The notes under the pieces: generated by a model
Seen by the model: the letters and a program-made list of their open reading frames with translations, nothing else
What the model was told of the DNA's origin: nothing
Database searches by the model: none
In this document: one piece after another, positions 11,092 through 19,160 of the stretch
How the letters are laid out: every line of letters starts with the position of its first letter
Numbering within the stretch: position 1 is the stretch's first letter
Origin: Microbacterium sp. A20
GTDB lineage: Bacteria; Actinomycetota; Actinomycetes; Actinomycetales; Microbacteriaceae
Length of the DNA: 36,342 nucleotides
Direction: 5' to 3'
NCBI RefSeq assembly: GCF_004794515.1
Contig: NZ_SSDF01000045.1
Coordinates: forward strand, 1 to 36,342
Translations under genes and position numbers: made by a program

Positions 11092-11169
11092 CGAAGCCCC
11101 GGTTAATCGCCGAGACCCCCTCCTATGCGCGTCGCAAGGAGGGGGTCTCGGCATCTACCCGGGGCTTCG
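11092..11169. terminator. Nested double palindrome, probable bidirectional terminator
   Basis: Outer arms CGAAGCCCCGG (11092-11102) / CCGGGGCTTCG (11159-11169), and inner arms GCCGAGACCCCCTCCT (11109-11124) / AGGAGGGGGTCTCGGC (11137-11152), all perfect. A smaller hairpin precedes at 11075-11089. It sits between convergent genes. The inner core matches the aceA-aceB repeat. Confidence 0.8.
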
Positions 11170-11197
11170 ACGTCCGGCCCAGACTGTCCGGCCGCGA

Positions 11198-11599
11198 TCA
11201 GTCCTCGGGGTGGAAGCCGATCAGCCAGCGGATGCCGTAGCGGTCGACGAGCGTGCCGTCGAAGTCTCCCCACGGGCGCTTCTGCAGAGCGTCGATCACT
11301 CGGCCGTCGGCGGCAAGTTTGTCGTACCACCCCGTGAGGGTCAGCGCATCGGCCGTGCCGAGCAGCGAGAGGAACATGCCGCTCATCTGCACGGCGTCGT
11401 CGTCGGCTCCGGCATCCGCACCGGCGAGCTCGACCGGTCCGCTCAGCTGGCCGTGCGCGATGGCATCGTCGGGCCCGTCGCGCCGACCTGCCGTGGCGTA
11501 GTCGAGCAGCTGCAGCTCGCCGCCGAACACCGAGCGGTAGTGACGCAGCGCCTCTGCGGCATTGCCGGGGAACAGCAGGTACGGGATCAGTCCGCTCAT
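11198..11599 (-). CDS. VOC-fold / PhnB-like protein
   Basis: 133 aa, cytoplasmic, of the glyoxalase/bleomycin-resistance (VOC) superfamily, PhnB-like (3-demethylubiquinone-9 3-methyltransferase-like) branch. It starts with IPYLLFPGNAAEALRHYRSVFGGE, has a central MSGMFLSLLGTADALT strand-loop, and ends with the KRPWGDFDGTLVDRYGIRW motif that closes these single-domain proteins. The substrate is unknown; no resistance role can be claimed. ATG 11599 lies 6 nt after a TACACT hexamer, suggesting a leaderless mRNA. Confidence 0.85.
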   Translation of the reverse strand: MSGLIPYLLFPGNAAEALRHYRSVFGGELQLLDYATAGRRDGPDDAIAHGQLSGPVELAGADAGADDDAVQMSGMFLSLLGTADALTLTGWYDKLAADGRVIDALQKRPWGDFDGTLVDRYGIRWLIGFHPED

Positions 11600-11605
11600 C
11601 CCGCG

Positions 11606-11611
11606 AGTGTA
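11606..11611 (-). promoter_or_regulatory. Candidate -10 of leaderless VOC gene
   Basis: Minus-strand TACACT, then 6 nt and ATG 11599. The intervening CGCGGG is not a ribosome-binding site. Confidence 0.5.
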
Positions 11612-11645
11612 GCCGCGACCGCCGACGCCCTGTAGGCGGATCGCC

Positions 11646-12779
11646 TCAGAGCTCGACGCCGACCAGCACCGGCTCCGGCTGCAGCACGAGGCCGAACTCG
11701 GCGTGCACCCGGCTCTGGATGAACCGGGCGAGCTCGGCGACCTCGCCCGCCGTCGCGCCGCCGCGGTTGGTCAACGCGAGCGCGTGCTTCGTCGACACGG
11801 ATGCGCGGGAGCGCGGGAGCTTGAACCCCTTGCGGATGCCGGCCTGCTCGATCAGCCACGCCGCGCTCACCTTCACGTCGGAGACGGTCGTCGGCTTCGA
11901 CAGCGGGACCTGGCCGTCGTAGGAGGCGAGGGGGATCACGGTGACCGCATCGAGGTCGGGGGCGACCGGCCAATGCGGGCACTCCGGTGGCAGCGCACCG
12001 GCGACCGCCGCCGTCACGATCGCGTTCTGGAAGAAGGAGCCCACGCCGTGGGTGTCGGGGTCGGCCTCGTCGAGCAGCATGCCCTTCGACGCACGCGTGG
12101 CGAGGATGCGCTCGCGCACCCAGCTCAGCGGGACCGGTGTCTCGTCGGTCAGTCCGAGTGCACGACGCAGCTGCTCGCCGCGCACCACCCGCTCACCGGT
12201 GATCGCCAGGTCGACGGTGACGGAGAGGATCACGGCACGCCGGAGCGGCACACTGCCGTGGTGGTGCTTGAGGACCGAGGTTCGGAAGCCCAGTCCGAGC
12301 TCGGCCGCCGGAACGGTCGAGATCTCACCGGTCGACTCGTCGATGAGCTCGACCTCGACCAGCGTCTCCTGGATCTCCTGCCCGTACGCCCCGATGTTCT
12401 GCACGGGAGACGCGCCGACCGTACCCGGGATCCCGCTCATGGCCTCGAGGCCGGCGTAGCCGTGCGCGACCGCGTAGGCGACCAAGTCGTCCCACGAGTG
12501 CCCGGCCTGCGCGCGCAGACGGATGCGGCCCGCGTGCGGGGACGGCAGCTCTTCGATCCCCTCGGTGCGCACCCGGATGACGGTGCCCTCGAAGGGTTCG
12601 TCGCCGACGAAGAGGTTGGATCCGCCACCGAGGACGAACCACTCGTCGCCGCGCGCCCAGGTATCACGCAGCGCCTCGATCAGGCCCTCGGTCGTCGTCG
12701 CCTCCTGCATCCGCTCGGGTGCGGCGCCCGTGCGCAGCGTGGTCAGCTCCGCCAGTCGGACCGGCTCGATCTCCCGCAT
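11646..12779 (-). CDS. murB: UDP-N-acetylenolpyruvoylglucosamine reductase
   Basis: 377 aa. FAD enzyme that reduces UDP-GlcNAc-enolpyruvate with NADPH to UDP-MurNAc in peptidoglycan synthesis. FAD-binding motifs LGGGSNLFVGDEPF and GIPGTVGASPVQNIGAYGQE are clear. The catalytic serine is in GVGSFFQNAIV, and the C-terminal acid is in the VHAEFGLVLQPEP segment. The frame is open upstream to 13076 but overlaps hadB there. ATG 12779 has GAGGA upstream and conserved length, so I use it. It lies 13 bp after the hadB stop, so the three genes are likely one transcript. Confidence 0.96.
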   Translation of the reverse strand: MREIEPVRLAELTTLRTGAAPERMQEATTTEGLIEALRDTWARGDEWFVLGGGSNLFVGDEPFEGTVIRVRTEGIEELPSPHAGRIRLRAQAGHSWDDLVAYAVAHGYAGLEAMSGIPGTVGASPVQNIGAYGQEIQETLVEVELIDESTGEISTVPAAELGLGFRTSVLKHHHGSVPLRRAVILSVTVDLAITGERVVRGEQLRRALGLTDETPVPLSWVRERILATRASKGMLLDEADPDTHGVGSFFQNAIVTAAVAGALPPECPHWPVAPDLDAVTVIPLASYDGQVPLSKPTTVSDVKVSAAWLIEQAGIRKGFKLPRSRASVSTKHALALTNRGGATAGEVAELARFIQSRVHAEFGLVLQPEPVLVGVEL

Positions 12780-12792
12780 CACCGCGTCCTCA

Positions 12793-13191
12793 TCAGACGG
12801 CGACGCGCAGCTGCGCCTTGACGAGCACGGTGGTCTCGCCGAACGTGACCTTGAGGTCGATGCGCGCGACCTCGTCATCCACCGCGCCGACCGTGGCGAC
12901 GACGGTGATGTCGGCACCGTCGACCGGGTCGACGACGACCGGCTTGGTGAAGCGCACCCCGTAGTCGAGGATCTTCGTCGCCGGGTCGAGGGCTGCGACG
13001 ACCACAGACGAGGCGATGCCCATCGTGAGCATGCCGTGCGCGAGCACGCCGGGAAGCCCGACGGATGCGGCGACATCGTCGCGGTAGTGGATCGGGTTGA
13101 AGTCTCCGGATGCCCCTGCGTAGCGCACGAGGGATTCGCGGGTGAGATGCACGGTGCGCTCGGCGACCACGTCTCCGACGGTGTAGCCCAT
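12793..13191 (-). CDS. hadB: (3R)-hydroxyacyl-ACP dehydratase subunit HadB (MaoC)
   Basis: 132-aa single hotdog MaoC protein. The hydratase motif is present as YAGASGDFNPIHYRDD, with catalytic Asp and His, then GLPGVLAHGMLTMG. It would be the catalytic half of a HadA-HadB dimer that dehydrates 3-hydroxyacyl-ACP in the FAS-II cycle. ATG overlaps the hadA stop by one base (TGATG), indicating translational coupling. Microbacteriaceae are not known for mycolic acids, so a role in ordinary or branched fatty acid synthesis is inferred. Confidence 0.9.
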   Translation of the reverse strand: MGYTVGDVVAERTVHLTRESLVRYAGASGDFNPIHYRDDVAASVGLPGVLAHGMLTMGIASSVVVAALDPATKILDYGVRFTKPVVVDPVDGADITVVATVGAVDDEVARIDLKVTFGETTVLVKAQLRVAV

Positions 13192-13658
13192 CAGGCGGCC
13201 TCCCCTTCATCCGTGCTCTCCGCGCCCACCAGAAGCACGCTCGTCGCCGTGACGACATGGGCTCCCGCGGCATCCGCGATCGCAGCCTCGCTGGTGATCA
13301 TGGCGTTGCCGCCCATCATGCGGATGCCGGTGACGCGCAGCTGCGCGGTGAGCTCATCGCCCGCGACGATCGGTCGCGTGTAGGTGAAGCGCTGCTCGGC
13401 GTGGATGGTGCGGGCGAGCACGATGCCCGAATCCTCCTGCGCCAGCAGCTGCTGGAGCGTGAGGTCCTGGATCACCATCGCGAAGGTCGGAGGTGCGACG
13501 ACGTCGGAGAAGCCGGCCGCGCGGGCGGTCTCCACGTCGGTGTGCTGAGGGGCGTCGGCGAAGACGGCGCGAGCGAACTCGCGTACCTTCTCGCGGCCGA
13601 CGAGGTAGGGGGCCGTCGGCGGGAACTCCCGGCCGACCAGTTCTTGGTTCACTGCCAC
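13191..13658 (-). CDS. hadA: HadA-type dehydratase subunit (FAS1-like dehydratase domain)
   Basis: 155 aa, hotdog fold. It opens with LVGREFPPTAPYLVGREKVREFARAV and has the PPTFAM segment of HadA/MaoC-N proteins. It lacks the Asp-x4-His pair and so is the substrate-binding subunit, pairing with HadB encoded next. GTG 13658 lies 6 nt behind a TAGGAT hexamer, consistent with a leaderless start. First gene of hadA-hadB-murB. The glycerate kinase gene ends 46 bp upstream on the same strand. Confidence 0.9.
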   Translation of the reverse strand: MAVNQELVGREFPPTAPYLVGREKVREFARAVFADAPQHTDVETARAAGFSDVVAPPTFAMVIQDLTLQQLLAQEDSGIVLARTIHAEQRFTYTRPIVAGDELTAQLRVTGIRMMGGNAMITSEAAIADAAGAHVVTATSVLLVGAESTDEGEAA

Positions 13659-13664
13659 CCCTCG

Positions 13665-13670
13665 ATCCTA
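13665..13670 (-). promoter_or_regulatory. Candidate -10 of leaderless hadA-hadB-murB transcript
   Basis: Minus-strand TAGGAT, then 6 nt and the GTG of hadA at 13658. Confidence 0.5.
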
Positions 13671-13704
13671 CCGAGGGGTGGCGGTGAACCAGGCCGCGAG
13701 GGTG

Positions 13705-14907
13705 TCAGGCTGCCCGCGCCGACACCGCCGATCCGAGGAGGACCATCCGCATGCAGCGTTCCGCAGCGTCGCGGAGCAACCCCTCCCCCTGCTCCACTGC
13801 CTGTTCCAGCGGCATGGGCACCGTGATGATCGAGGCGATGGCACCGATGCCGATGTCGTGCACGGTCGGAGCCCCGACGCCGAGGGAGCCGGCGATGCCG
13901 AGCACCGGCACACCTGCCGCTCGGGCGCGCATCGCGATCTCCGCCGGCACCTTGCCGCGGGGCGTCTGGAAGTCGATCGCGCCTTCGGCGGTAATGACGA
14001 GATCGGCGACGGCCATCAGGTCGTCGAGCGCCTCGGGCAGCAGACCGCCGTCGAGCAGCACTTCGAAGCGCGGAACGAGGCCTGCGCCGAGCACGGCAGC
14101 CAGTCCGGCGCCCAGTCCGCCGGATGCTCCCGTGCCGCCGCCGGTGCGCACATCCATCGCCGCGCCGTATGGGCTCTGCGCTTCCAGCACACCGGCCCAG
14201 ACGTCGAGGGCGTCCGCGAGCTGGTCCACCTGATCCGGGGTCGCACCCTTCTGCGGACCGAACACCCTCGCCACGCCTCGGGGTCCGCACAGCACGTTGT
14301 GGATGTTGCACGCGAGCACGATCTCGACCTCGCCGATGCGCGGGTGCAGGTCCGTGAGATCCAGGTGCGCGGCTTCGATGAGGTGTCGTCCGCCGACGGG
14401 AAGCGGCTTCCCATCACGGTCGAGGATGCGCGCACCGAGCGCTTCGAGCGCCCCCGCGCCACCGTCGCTCGTGCCGGAGTCGCCGCACCCGACGACGATG
14501 CGCTCGACATCGGAGTCCAGCGCCGCGACGATGAGCTCTCCGACCCCGCGGGTGGTGGTCTCCCCCGGATCGCGCCGATCCCGCGGCACGAGCCGGAGTC
14601 CCGCCGCAGCGGCCATCTCGACGACGGCAGTATCGCTGGCGTGGCCGCCGAGCCGCGCCCAGTGCGCGTCCACCGGATCGCCGACCGGTCCGGTGACCCG
14701 CGCAGTGACCAGTTGGCCGCCCGTGGCCGCGGCGAGCGCGGCGGCAGTGCCTTCCCCGCCGTCCGGCACCGGATACTCGTCCACCTGGACGCCGGGGATC
14801 ACCCGGCGGACGCCGGCCGCGATCGCCTGCGCCACGGTCTCAGCGCTCAGGCTCTCCTTGAAGCCGCTCGGTGCGACCAGGATCCGCTGCGGGGTGTGGA
14901 TCGACAT
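13705..14907 (-). CDS. Glycerate kinase (GarK/GlxK family)
   Basis: 400 aa. Phosphorylates D-glycerate with ATP, to 2- or 3-phosphoglycerate depending on class, feeding glycolysis. The N-terminus (RILVAPSGFKESLSAETVAQAI) and DGGEGT are family hallmarks. Also present are VGCGDSGTSDGGAGALEALGA, VLACNIHNVLCGP (usually CDVxNPLxG) and LVITAEGAIDFQT (usually TGEGxxDxQT). The last two depart somewhat from consensus. ATG 14907 has an AAGGAGGA ribosome site directly upstream; the longer frame to 14958 crosses a hairpin and is less likely. The permease gene ends 118 bp upstream on the same strand, so it may be the last gene of that operon and act on the imported acid. Confidence 0.92.
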   Translation of the reverse strand: MSIHTPQRILVAPSGFKESLSAETVAQAIAAGVRRVIPGVQVDEYPVPDGGEGTAAALAAATGGQLVTARVTGPVGDPVDAHWARLGGHASDTAVVEMAAAAGLRLVPRDRRDPGETTTRGVGELIVAALDSDVERIVVGCGDSGTSDGGAGALEALGARILDRDGKPLPVGGRHLIEAAHLDLTDLHPRIGEVEIVLACNIHNVLCGPRGVARVFGPQKGATPDQVDQLADALDVWAGVLEAQSPYGAAMDVRTGGGTGASGGLGAGLAAVLGAGLVPRFEVLLDGGLLPEALDDLMAVADLVITAEGAIDFQTPRGKVPAEIAMRARAAGVPVLGIAGSLGVGAPTVHDIGIGAIASIITVPMPLEQAVEQGEGLLRDAAERCMRMVLLGSAVSARAA

Positions 14908-14921
14908 GATTCCTCCTTCTG

Positions 14922-14986
14922 CGCCCGAACGGGCGACGACCGCCCGATCTTCGGGCACGACGAACAGCGGTGCGCCGACGGCGCAC
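14922..14986 (-). other. Three tandem hairpins in the leader of the glycerate kinase gene
   Basis: Perfect stems GTGCGCC/GGCGCAC (14970-14986), GCCCGA/TCGGGC (14942-14956) and CGCCCG/CGGGCG (14922-14935), the last ending next to the ribosome site. None has a T-run. They could be a processing or attenuation element between the permease and kinase genes. Confidence 0.55.
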
Positions 14987-15025
14987 TCGGGTGATTGCGG
15001 GGGGCTATGGGGCGAGCGCCGCGAC

Positions 15026-16639
15026 TCAGAGCAGCAGCGGCAGCCCCATGAGGGGCCAGACCCACAGCGCGAAGACGGCGACCAGGATGAACATCGCCGG
15101 TGCCAGCAGCACCGACAATCGACGCAGATCCTGCGCCGTGAACCCTCCCCTGACGATGTCGGGGTCGGCGAACATCGCGACCGGCTTCGCGGAGCTGGGC
15201 AGCGTGTGGCAGAAGCCGGCCGCGGCCGTCGAGGCGAACGCGGCCGCCATCGGGGAGACGCCCACCGCCGGGGCGAGGGCGATCACCACGGGGATGATCG
15301 CGGCCGAGCGCGCAGACCGGGACGGGATCAGCAGGTGCGCGGCGATCGAGATCGCGATGACCACGATCACGAAGGCGACGGCTCCCGCGGCCCCCAGGCC
15401 GCGGAGCGGCGCGAGGGCCGAAGAGCTCAGCCAGGCCGCGGCGCCCGTGGTGGTGAGCGCGGAGGCGAGAGCGAGGGTGGCGGCGAGGAACAGGAGCAGA
15501 GACCACGGCACACGTTTGATCGCGGCCGGAAAGGTGAGACAGCCGATGCCGGGTGTGACGGCGGCGACGGCGCCGATGAGGGCGACCAGGGCCGGAGGCA
15601 GGTGGTGCAGCGGCTCGGTGCTCCAGAGCAGGATCACGCCGCCCAGCAGCAGGGCCGCCCGCCGCTCCATCGCACTGAGTGGTCCTGTCACCGCCGTCGA
15701 GGCGGAACGGCCGATCTCGGCGGCATCCACGCGCAGTGGCGTCGCGCGGTCCTCGGGGCGCAGAAAGCGCCAGAGGATGAGCTCGCAGGCGAGATGCGAC
15801 GACACGAGGGCCAGGGGCAACCCGAACCAGAGCCAGCTCAGGAACGTGAAGCCCTGCTCGCCGGCTGCCCGCAGCAGCTGGTCCGTGATGACATGGGCAC
15901 CTGCGCCGAGCAGCGATGCGACGGCCGACAGCAGCACCACGGTCGGCATCAGCAGCGCCAGGGATCGAATCACGCGCTCGCGCCCGGGAAGGGTCGCGGA
16001 CACGGCCGTGAACACCGGGACGGCGAGCGCCGCACGCCCCGAGGTGGCGGGGACCGCGAAAGCGGTGACGGTGAGGGCGACGGTCGTGAGGTGAAAGAGG
16101 CTCCGCGGTCCCCGCGCGAATCGGAGCAGATGCGAGGCTCCGCGCAGGGCGAGCCCCGAGGACGAGACGGCGGACGCGATCACGAATGCGCCGATGAGCA
16201 GCCAGATGGTCTCATCCCCCAGCGACGCGAAGAAGTCGCTGGCCGGGAGCACGCCCGTGACGATCAGGGCGATGGCCGCGAGGAAGGCCACGAGCGTGTC
16301 GTCGAGGCGCGTGGATGTCCAAGCCCACACCGCGAGCAGGAACACCGTGACCGTGATCGTGATCGGCAGGGTGATCGAGCCCGGCCCCGAGGGAGACCTG
16401 ATCGACGACAGGGCCATCGCGATACCGATGGCGAAGACGAGTACGAGGGCCACGAGGCGAAGGACGGTGCCTCGCCGCGGTCGAGCCACCGCGAGGCGTC
16501 GCCCGGACGAGCGGACCCGAACCGGACGTCGCCCGGCGGGCAGGGCGTAGCGCTGCGGCGGCACCGTCGTGAAGCGTGCACGCTCTCCCGGGCCTTGATC
16601 CAGGTCGGCAGCGGACTCCGCCTGCGTCTGCTCGGTCAT
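15026..16639 (-). CDS. SLC13/DASS-like permease
   Basis: 537-aa integral membrane protein. A basic, cytoplasmic N-terminal stretch of about 60 residues is followed by about 12 hydrophobic segments, beginning LRLVALVLVFAIGIAMAL. The two-repeat layout matches the divalent anion/Na+ symporter family. At the places where DASS proteins carry Ser-Asn-Thr sodium-site motifs, this one has ATSGRAALAVP and IPSRSARSAAIIP, so ion coupling may differ. Its ATG overlaps the response regulator stop (ATGA), showing tight coupling. A dicarboxylate or hydroxyacid such as glycerate is a plausible substrate because of the kinase gene downstream; this is inference only. Confidence 0.85.
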   Translation of the reverse strand: MTEQTQAESAADLDQGPGERARFTTVPPQRYALPAGRRPVRVRSSGRRLAVARPRRGTVLRLVALVLVFAIGIAMALSSIRSPSGPGSITLPITITVTVFLLAVWAWTSTRLDDTLVAFLAAIALIVTGVLPASDFFASLGDETIWLLIGAFVIASAVSSSGLALRGASHLLRFARGPRSLFHLTTVALTVTAFAVPATSGRAALAVPVFTAVSATLPGRERVIRSLALLMPTVVLLSAVASLLGAGAHVITDQLLRAAGEQGFTFLSWLWFGLPLALVSSHLACELILWRFLRPEDRATPLRVDAAEIGRSASTAVTGPLSAMERRAALLLGGVILLWSTEPLHHLPPALVALIGAVAAVTPGIGCLTFPAAIKRVPWSLLLFLAATLALASALTTTGAAAWLSSSALAPLRGLGAAGAVAFVIVVIAISIAAHLLIPSRSARSAAIIPVVIALAPAVGVSPMAAAFASTAAAGFCHTLPSSAKPVAMFADPDIVRGGFTAQDLRRLSVLLAPAMFILVAVFALWVWPLMGLPLLL

Positions 16640-17295
16640 CGGAATCGGTATCCCGCCCCGCGGACGGTCTCGATGCGATCGACGCCGATCTTGCCGCGCA
16701 GGGCCCGCACGTAGACATCGACCACGTTGGATGCGGGATCGAAGTCCATCCCCCACACGTGCCCGATCAGCTGGTCCCGTGACAGCACCTGCCCCGCATT
16801 CTGGAGGAACACCTCGAGCAGCGAGAACTCCCGCGAGGTGAGCTCGCGCATCTCCCCGTCGACGGTGACGGTGCGGGCGCGGACGTCGACCCGGACGTCG
16901 TCGTGAGTGAGGACGGGGCCCGCCGCGCGCCCCTCTCCGTCACCGATCCGCAGTCGCACGCGGGCGATGAGCTCGGCGAACTGGAACGGCTTGGTGACGT
17001 AGTCGTTCGCACCGCTCTCGAGCCCCCGCACGGTGTCGATGACCGAGTCGCGGGCGGTGAGGATGATGACCGGAGTCGTCACGCCCTCGCCGCGCAGGTT
17101 GGCGACGACGTCGAAGCCGTCCATGCCCCCGAGGCCGATGTCGAGCAGCACCAGGTCGAACATGCCGCTGCGCGCCATCAGGAGAGCACTGTGTCCGTCG
17201 TCGGCTTCGGCCGTCTCGTAGCCGGCCGCGCGGAGACCACGACGGACGAACGAGGTGATGTGCGGGTCGTCTTCGGCGATCAGGATGCTGCGCAT
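16636..17295 (-). CDS. OmpR/PhoB-family response regulator
   Basis: 219 aa. Receiver domain (1-115) has the acidic pair at D9/D10, the phospho-acceptor D52 in LVLLDIGL, T80 in IILTARD and K102 in VTKPF. The winged-helix DNA-binding domain follows (LTSREFSLLEVFLQNAGQVLSRDQL, then VDVYVRALRGKIG and the closing VRGAGYRFR). Its ATG is one base after the kinase stop. The longer frame to 17541 lies inside the kinase gene and is rejected. Partner of the adjacent kinase; direct 11-bp repeats at 19161-19188 are a candidate binding site. Confidence 0.95.
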   Translation of the reverse strand: MRSILIAEDDPHITSFVRRGLRAAGYETAEADDGHSALLMARSGMFDLVLLDIGLGGMDGFDVVANLRGEGVTTPVIILTARDSVIDTVRGLESGANDYVTKPFQFAELIARVRLRIGDGEGRAAGPVLTHDDVRVDVRARTVTVDGEMRELTSREFSLLEVFLQNAGQVLSRDQLIGHVWGMDFDPASNVVDVYVRALRGKIGVDRIETVRGAGYRFR

Positions 17296-17296
17296 C

Positions 17297-18859
17297 TCAC
17301 ACGCTCCTCTCTGCGGCGGCATCCCGCCGCTCATCGGCGGCGGCGGGGAGGTCGATCCCGAACGTGGCGCCCTCGCCGAACACGCTGTCCACCCAGGCCG
17401 AGCCGCCGTGACCATCGGTGATGGCACGCACGATCGCCAGCCCCAGTCCCGACCCGCGCCGCACGCCGGAGCTGTCACCTCGCGCGAAGCGCTCGAAGAT
17501 GCGCTCGGCATCGGCAGCCGCGACGCCCGGACCCGAATCACGAACCCACAGGCGCAATCGCCGCTCGGCGCCGTCGCCCTCGAAGCGAGAGCCGATCAGG
17601 ATGCGGTCGCCCTGTTCGGTGACCTGCACCGCATTCGCCGCGAGCTGCAGCACCGCCTGGGTGACCCGCTGAGGGTCCAGCGGCGCGACTCCCTCTGCGA
17701 CCTCCATGAGCTGCCAGCGACGATCGCCGAGGTTCTGCGCCTTCGCCTCGATGTCGAGGGTGAGCGCCGAGACCTCGCAGTTCGCGACCCGCACGAAATC
17801 AGGCTGCTCCGCCCGCGCGAGGACGAGGAGGTCGGTGACGATACGGCTCATCCGGTCGAGCTCATCGCTCACGAGCCGCAGGGTCGCAGCACGCTCCTCG
17901 GGCTCTTCGCTGAGCAGCTCGAGCTGCCCCCGCACGATCGTGATGGGCGTGCGCAGTTCGTGCCCGGCGTCGTCCACGAAGCGCTGCTGCGTCGCATGCA
18001 CGGCTTCGAGGCGGTCGAGCATCTGGTTGAAGGTCGTGGCCACCGCAGCGATGTCGTCCGTGCCCTCGACCGGGACCCGGGCGCTGAGGTCGTGCTCGCC
18101 GATGTCGCGGGCGACGCGGTAGACCTCCCGCACCGGTGCCAAGATCTGACCGGCCACGAGCCAGGCGACACCCGAACTGAGGAGGATTCCCACCAGCGCC
18201 ACCCACGCGATCGTCGTGAACTCCGCGTCCACCTGGGCGCGCGCCTCCTGCGTGTACTGCACGATCAGGATCGCCCCGGAGCGGTCTCCCGCCTCGAAGT
18301 CGAGCCGACCCCATCGCAGCGGACCGGCCTCCGGCGTCTCGGTCGCTCCAGAGGCTGCCGTCTCACCGAGCAGCGTCGTCACGAGCGCCTCGCCGCCCGG
18401 CACGGCCGACAGCGTGGAGGGGTCGGTCGCCGCCGTACGACCGTTCGCGATCGCGACGACCCCGCCCTCCACCGTCCCGATGACGACCTCGTCCTCGTGC
18501 ACCGACTGGTGGGCGAGGTACTCGCTCAGCATCGCCTCGGCTGTGCTGTGTCCGCTCCCCGCGGCATCCGCGGCGAAGCGCGAGAATTCGGCCGCCTCCT
18601 GCTCGATCTCGGCATTCGCCGCCTGCTCGACGCTGGCGAGGAAGATCCCCCGCCCGATCATGCCGACGGCGAGGATCGTGATCACGGTGCTGAGGATGAT
18701 CCACAGGGTGATCCGCCAGCGCGCAGGGAGGGTGCGCCGGCGGAGCGTGCGCAATGGAGCTCCCGCGACGATGTGGCCGCGAGGCGGCAGAATCGGCTGG
18801 CGTCCCGCCGGTTTCTCGTTCGCACCGATCGCGAGCGGCAGCGTGGGAGCGTCAGTCAT
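17297..18859 (-). CDS. Membrane sensor histidine kinase
   Basis: 520 aa. A 45-residue basic, proline-containing N-terminus precedes TM1 (about 50-72), an extracytoplasmic sensor of about 145 residues (no recognised domain), and TM2 (about 216-240). HAMP follows, then the H-box FVDDAGHELRTP with H300. The ATP domain has N-box LQLAANAVQVTEQ, G1 VRDSGPGV, F-box FERFARG and G2 GSGLGLAIV. ATG 18859 overlaps the end of the small secreted-protein gene by 8 nt (ATGACTGA). The upstream frame to 18961 lies within that gene. The signal is unknown; the co-translated secreted protein could present or modulate it. Confidence 0.94.
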   Translation of the reverse strand: MTDAPTLPLAIGANEKPAGRQPILPPRGHIVAGAPLRTLRRRTLPARWRITLWIILSTVITILAVGMIGRGIFLASVEQAANAEIEQEAAEFSRFAADAAGSGHSTAEAMLSEYLAHQSVHEDEVVIGTVEGGVVAIANGRTAATDPSTLSAVPGGEALVTTLLGETAASGATETPEAGPLRWGRLDFEAGDRSGAILIVQYTQEARAQVDAEFTTIAWVALVGILLSSGVAWLVAGQILAPVREVYRVARDIGEHDLSARVPVEGTDDIAAVATTFNQMLDRLEAVHATQQRFVDDAGHELRTPITIVRGQLELLSEEPEERAATLRLVSDELDRMSRIVTDLLVLARAEQPDFVRVANCEVSALTLDIEAKAQNLGDRRWQLMEVAEGVAPLDPQRVTQAVLQLAANAVQVTEQGDRILIGSRFEGDGAERRLRLWVRDSGPGVAAADAERIFERFARGDSSGVRRGSGLGLAIVRAITDGHGGSAWVDSVFGEGATFGIDLPAAADERRDAAAERSV

Positions 18860-19139
18860 CGTCGCCGCCATCGTCGTCGTCGTCGTCGCCGCCGAACGGG
18901 GCGGGAGCGGGGGCCGGCGCCGGGGCGGGAGGCAGCACCGGGCTGCTCTTCGTCGGCGCACCCGACGGTGCAGGAGCGGGTGGGGGCACCGGGGCCGTCG
19001 GGTCCAGTTGCACCGACACGGGCTCGGGCGGTATCTGCGGCGACGGCGGCATCTGCGCCAGCACGACGCTGCCGACCGCGAAAGCCACCGGGATGGCGAT
19101 CAGGGCGCCGGGGATCAGGAGGCGTCGGGGGCTGGTCAT
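18852..19139 (-). CDS. Small secreted or anchored Pro/Ala- and Asp-rich protein
   Basis: 95 aa, no family recognised. Residues 1-28 look like a signal peptide or anchor (SPRRLLIPGALIAIPVAFAVGSVVLA). A proline-rich stretch follows (PSPQIPPEP, then APAPAPAPAP), and the end is almost only Asp and Gly (FGGDDDDDDGGDDD). The low-complexity spacer plus acidic tail suggests a cell-wall-spanning peptide that binds cations. It is the first gene of the two-component operon, and its stop overlaps the kinase start by 8 nt. ATG 19139 is preceded by GGGGGG. An in-frame ATG at 19199 would add 20 residues but would cover the repeat array, so I reject it. Confidence 0.7.
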   Translation of the reverse strand: MTSPRRLLIPGALIAIPVAFAVGSVVLAQMPPSPQIPPEPVSVQLDPTAPVPPPAPAPSGAPTKSSPVLPPAPAPAPAPAPFGGDDDDDDGGDDD

Positions 19140-19160
19140 CCCCCCATGATGTCGGGCGAT

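Noticed and set aside
11198..11599. VOC protein as an antibiotic (bleomycin/fosfomycin) resistance gene
   Set aside because: It resembles the PhnB-like branch, which has no established resistance role; no supporting context.
14297..16714. 805-residue plus-strand frame opposite the glycerate kinase and permease genes
   Set aside because: Its composition is Arg/Gly/Glu-rich low complexity typical of antisense frames in high-GC DNA, while the minus-strand genes have recognisable domains.
18856..18895. Trinucleotide run in the kinase / small-protein region, possible microsatellite or poly-Thr start for the kinase
   Set aside because: In the true frame it encodes the Asp-rich tail of the small protein; the kinase start at 18859 lies at its end.
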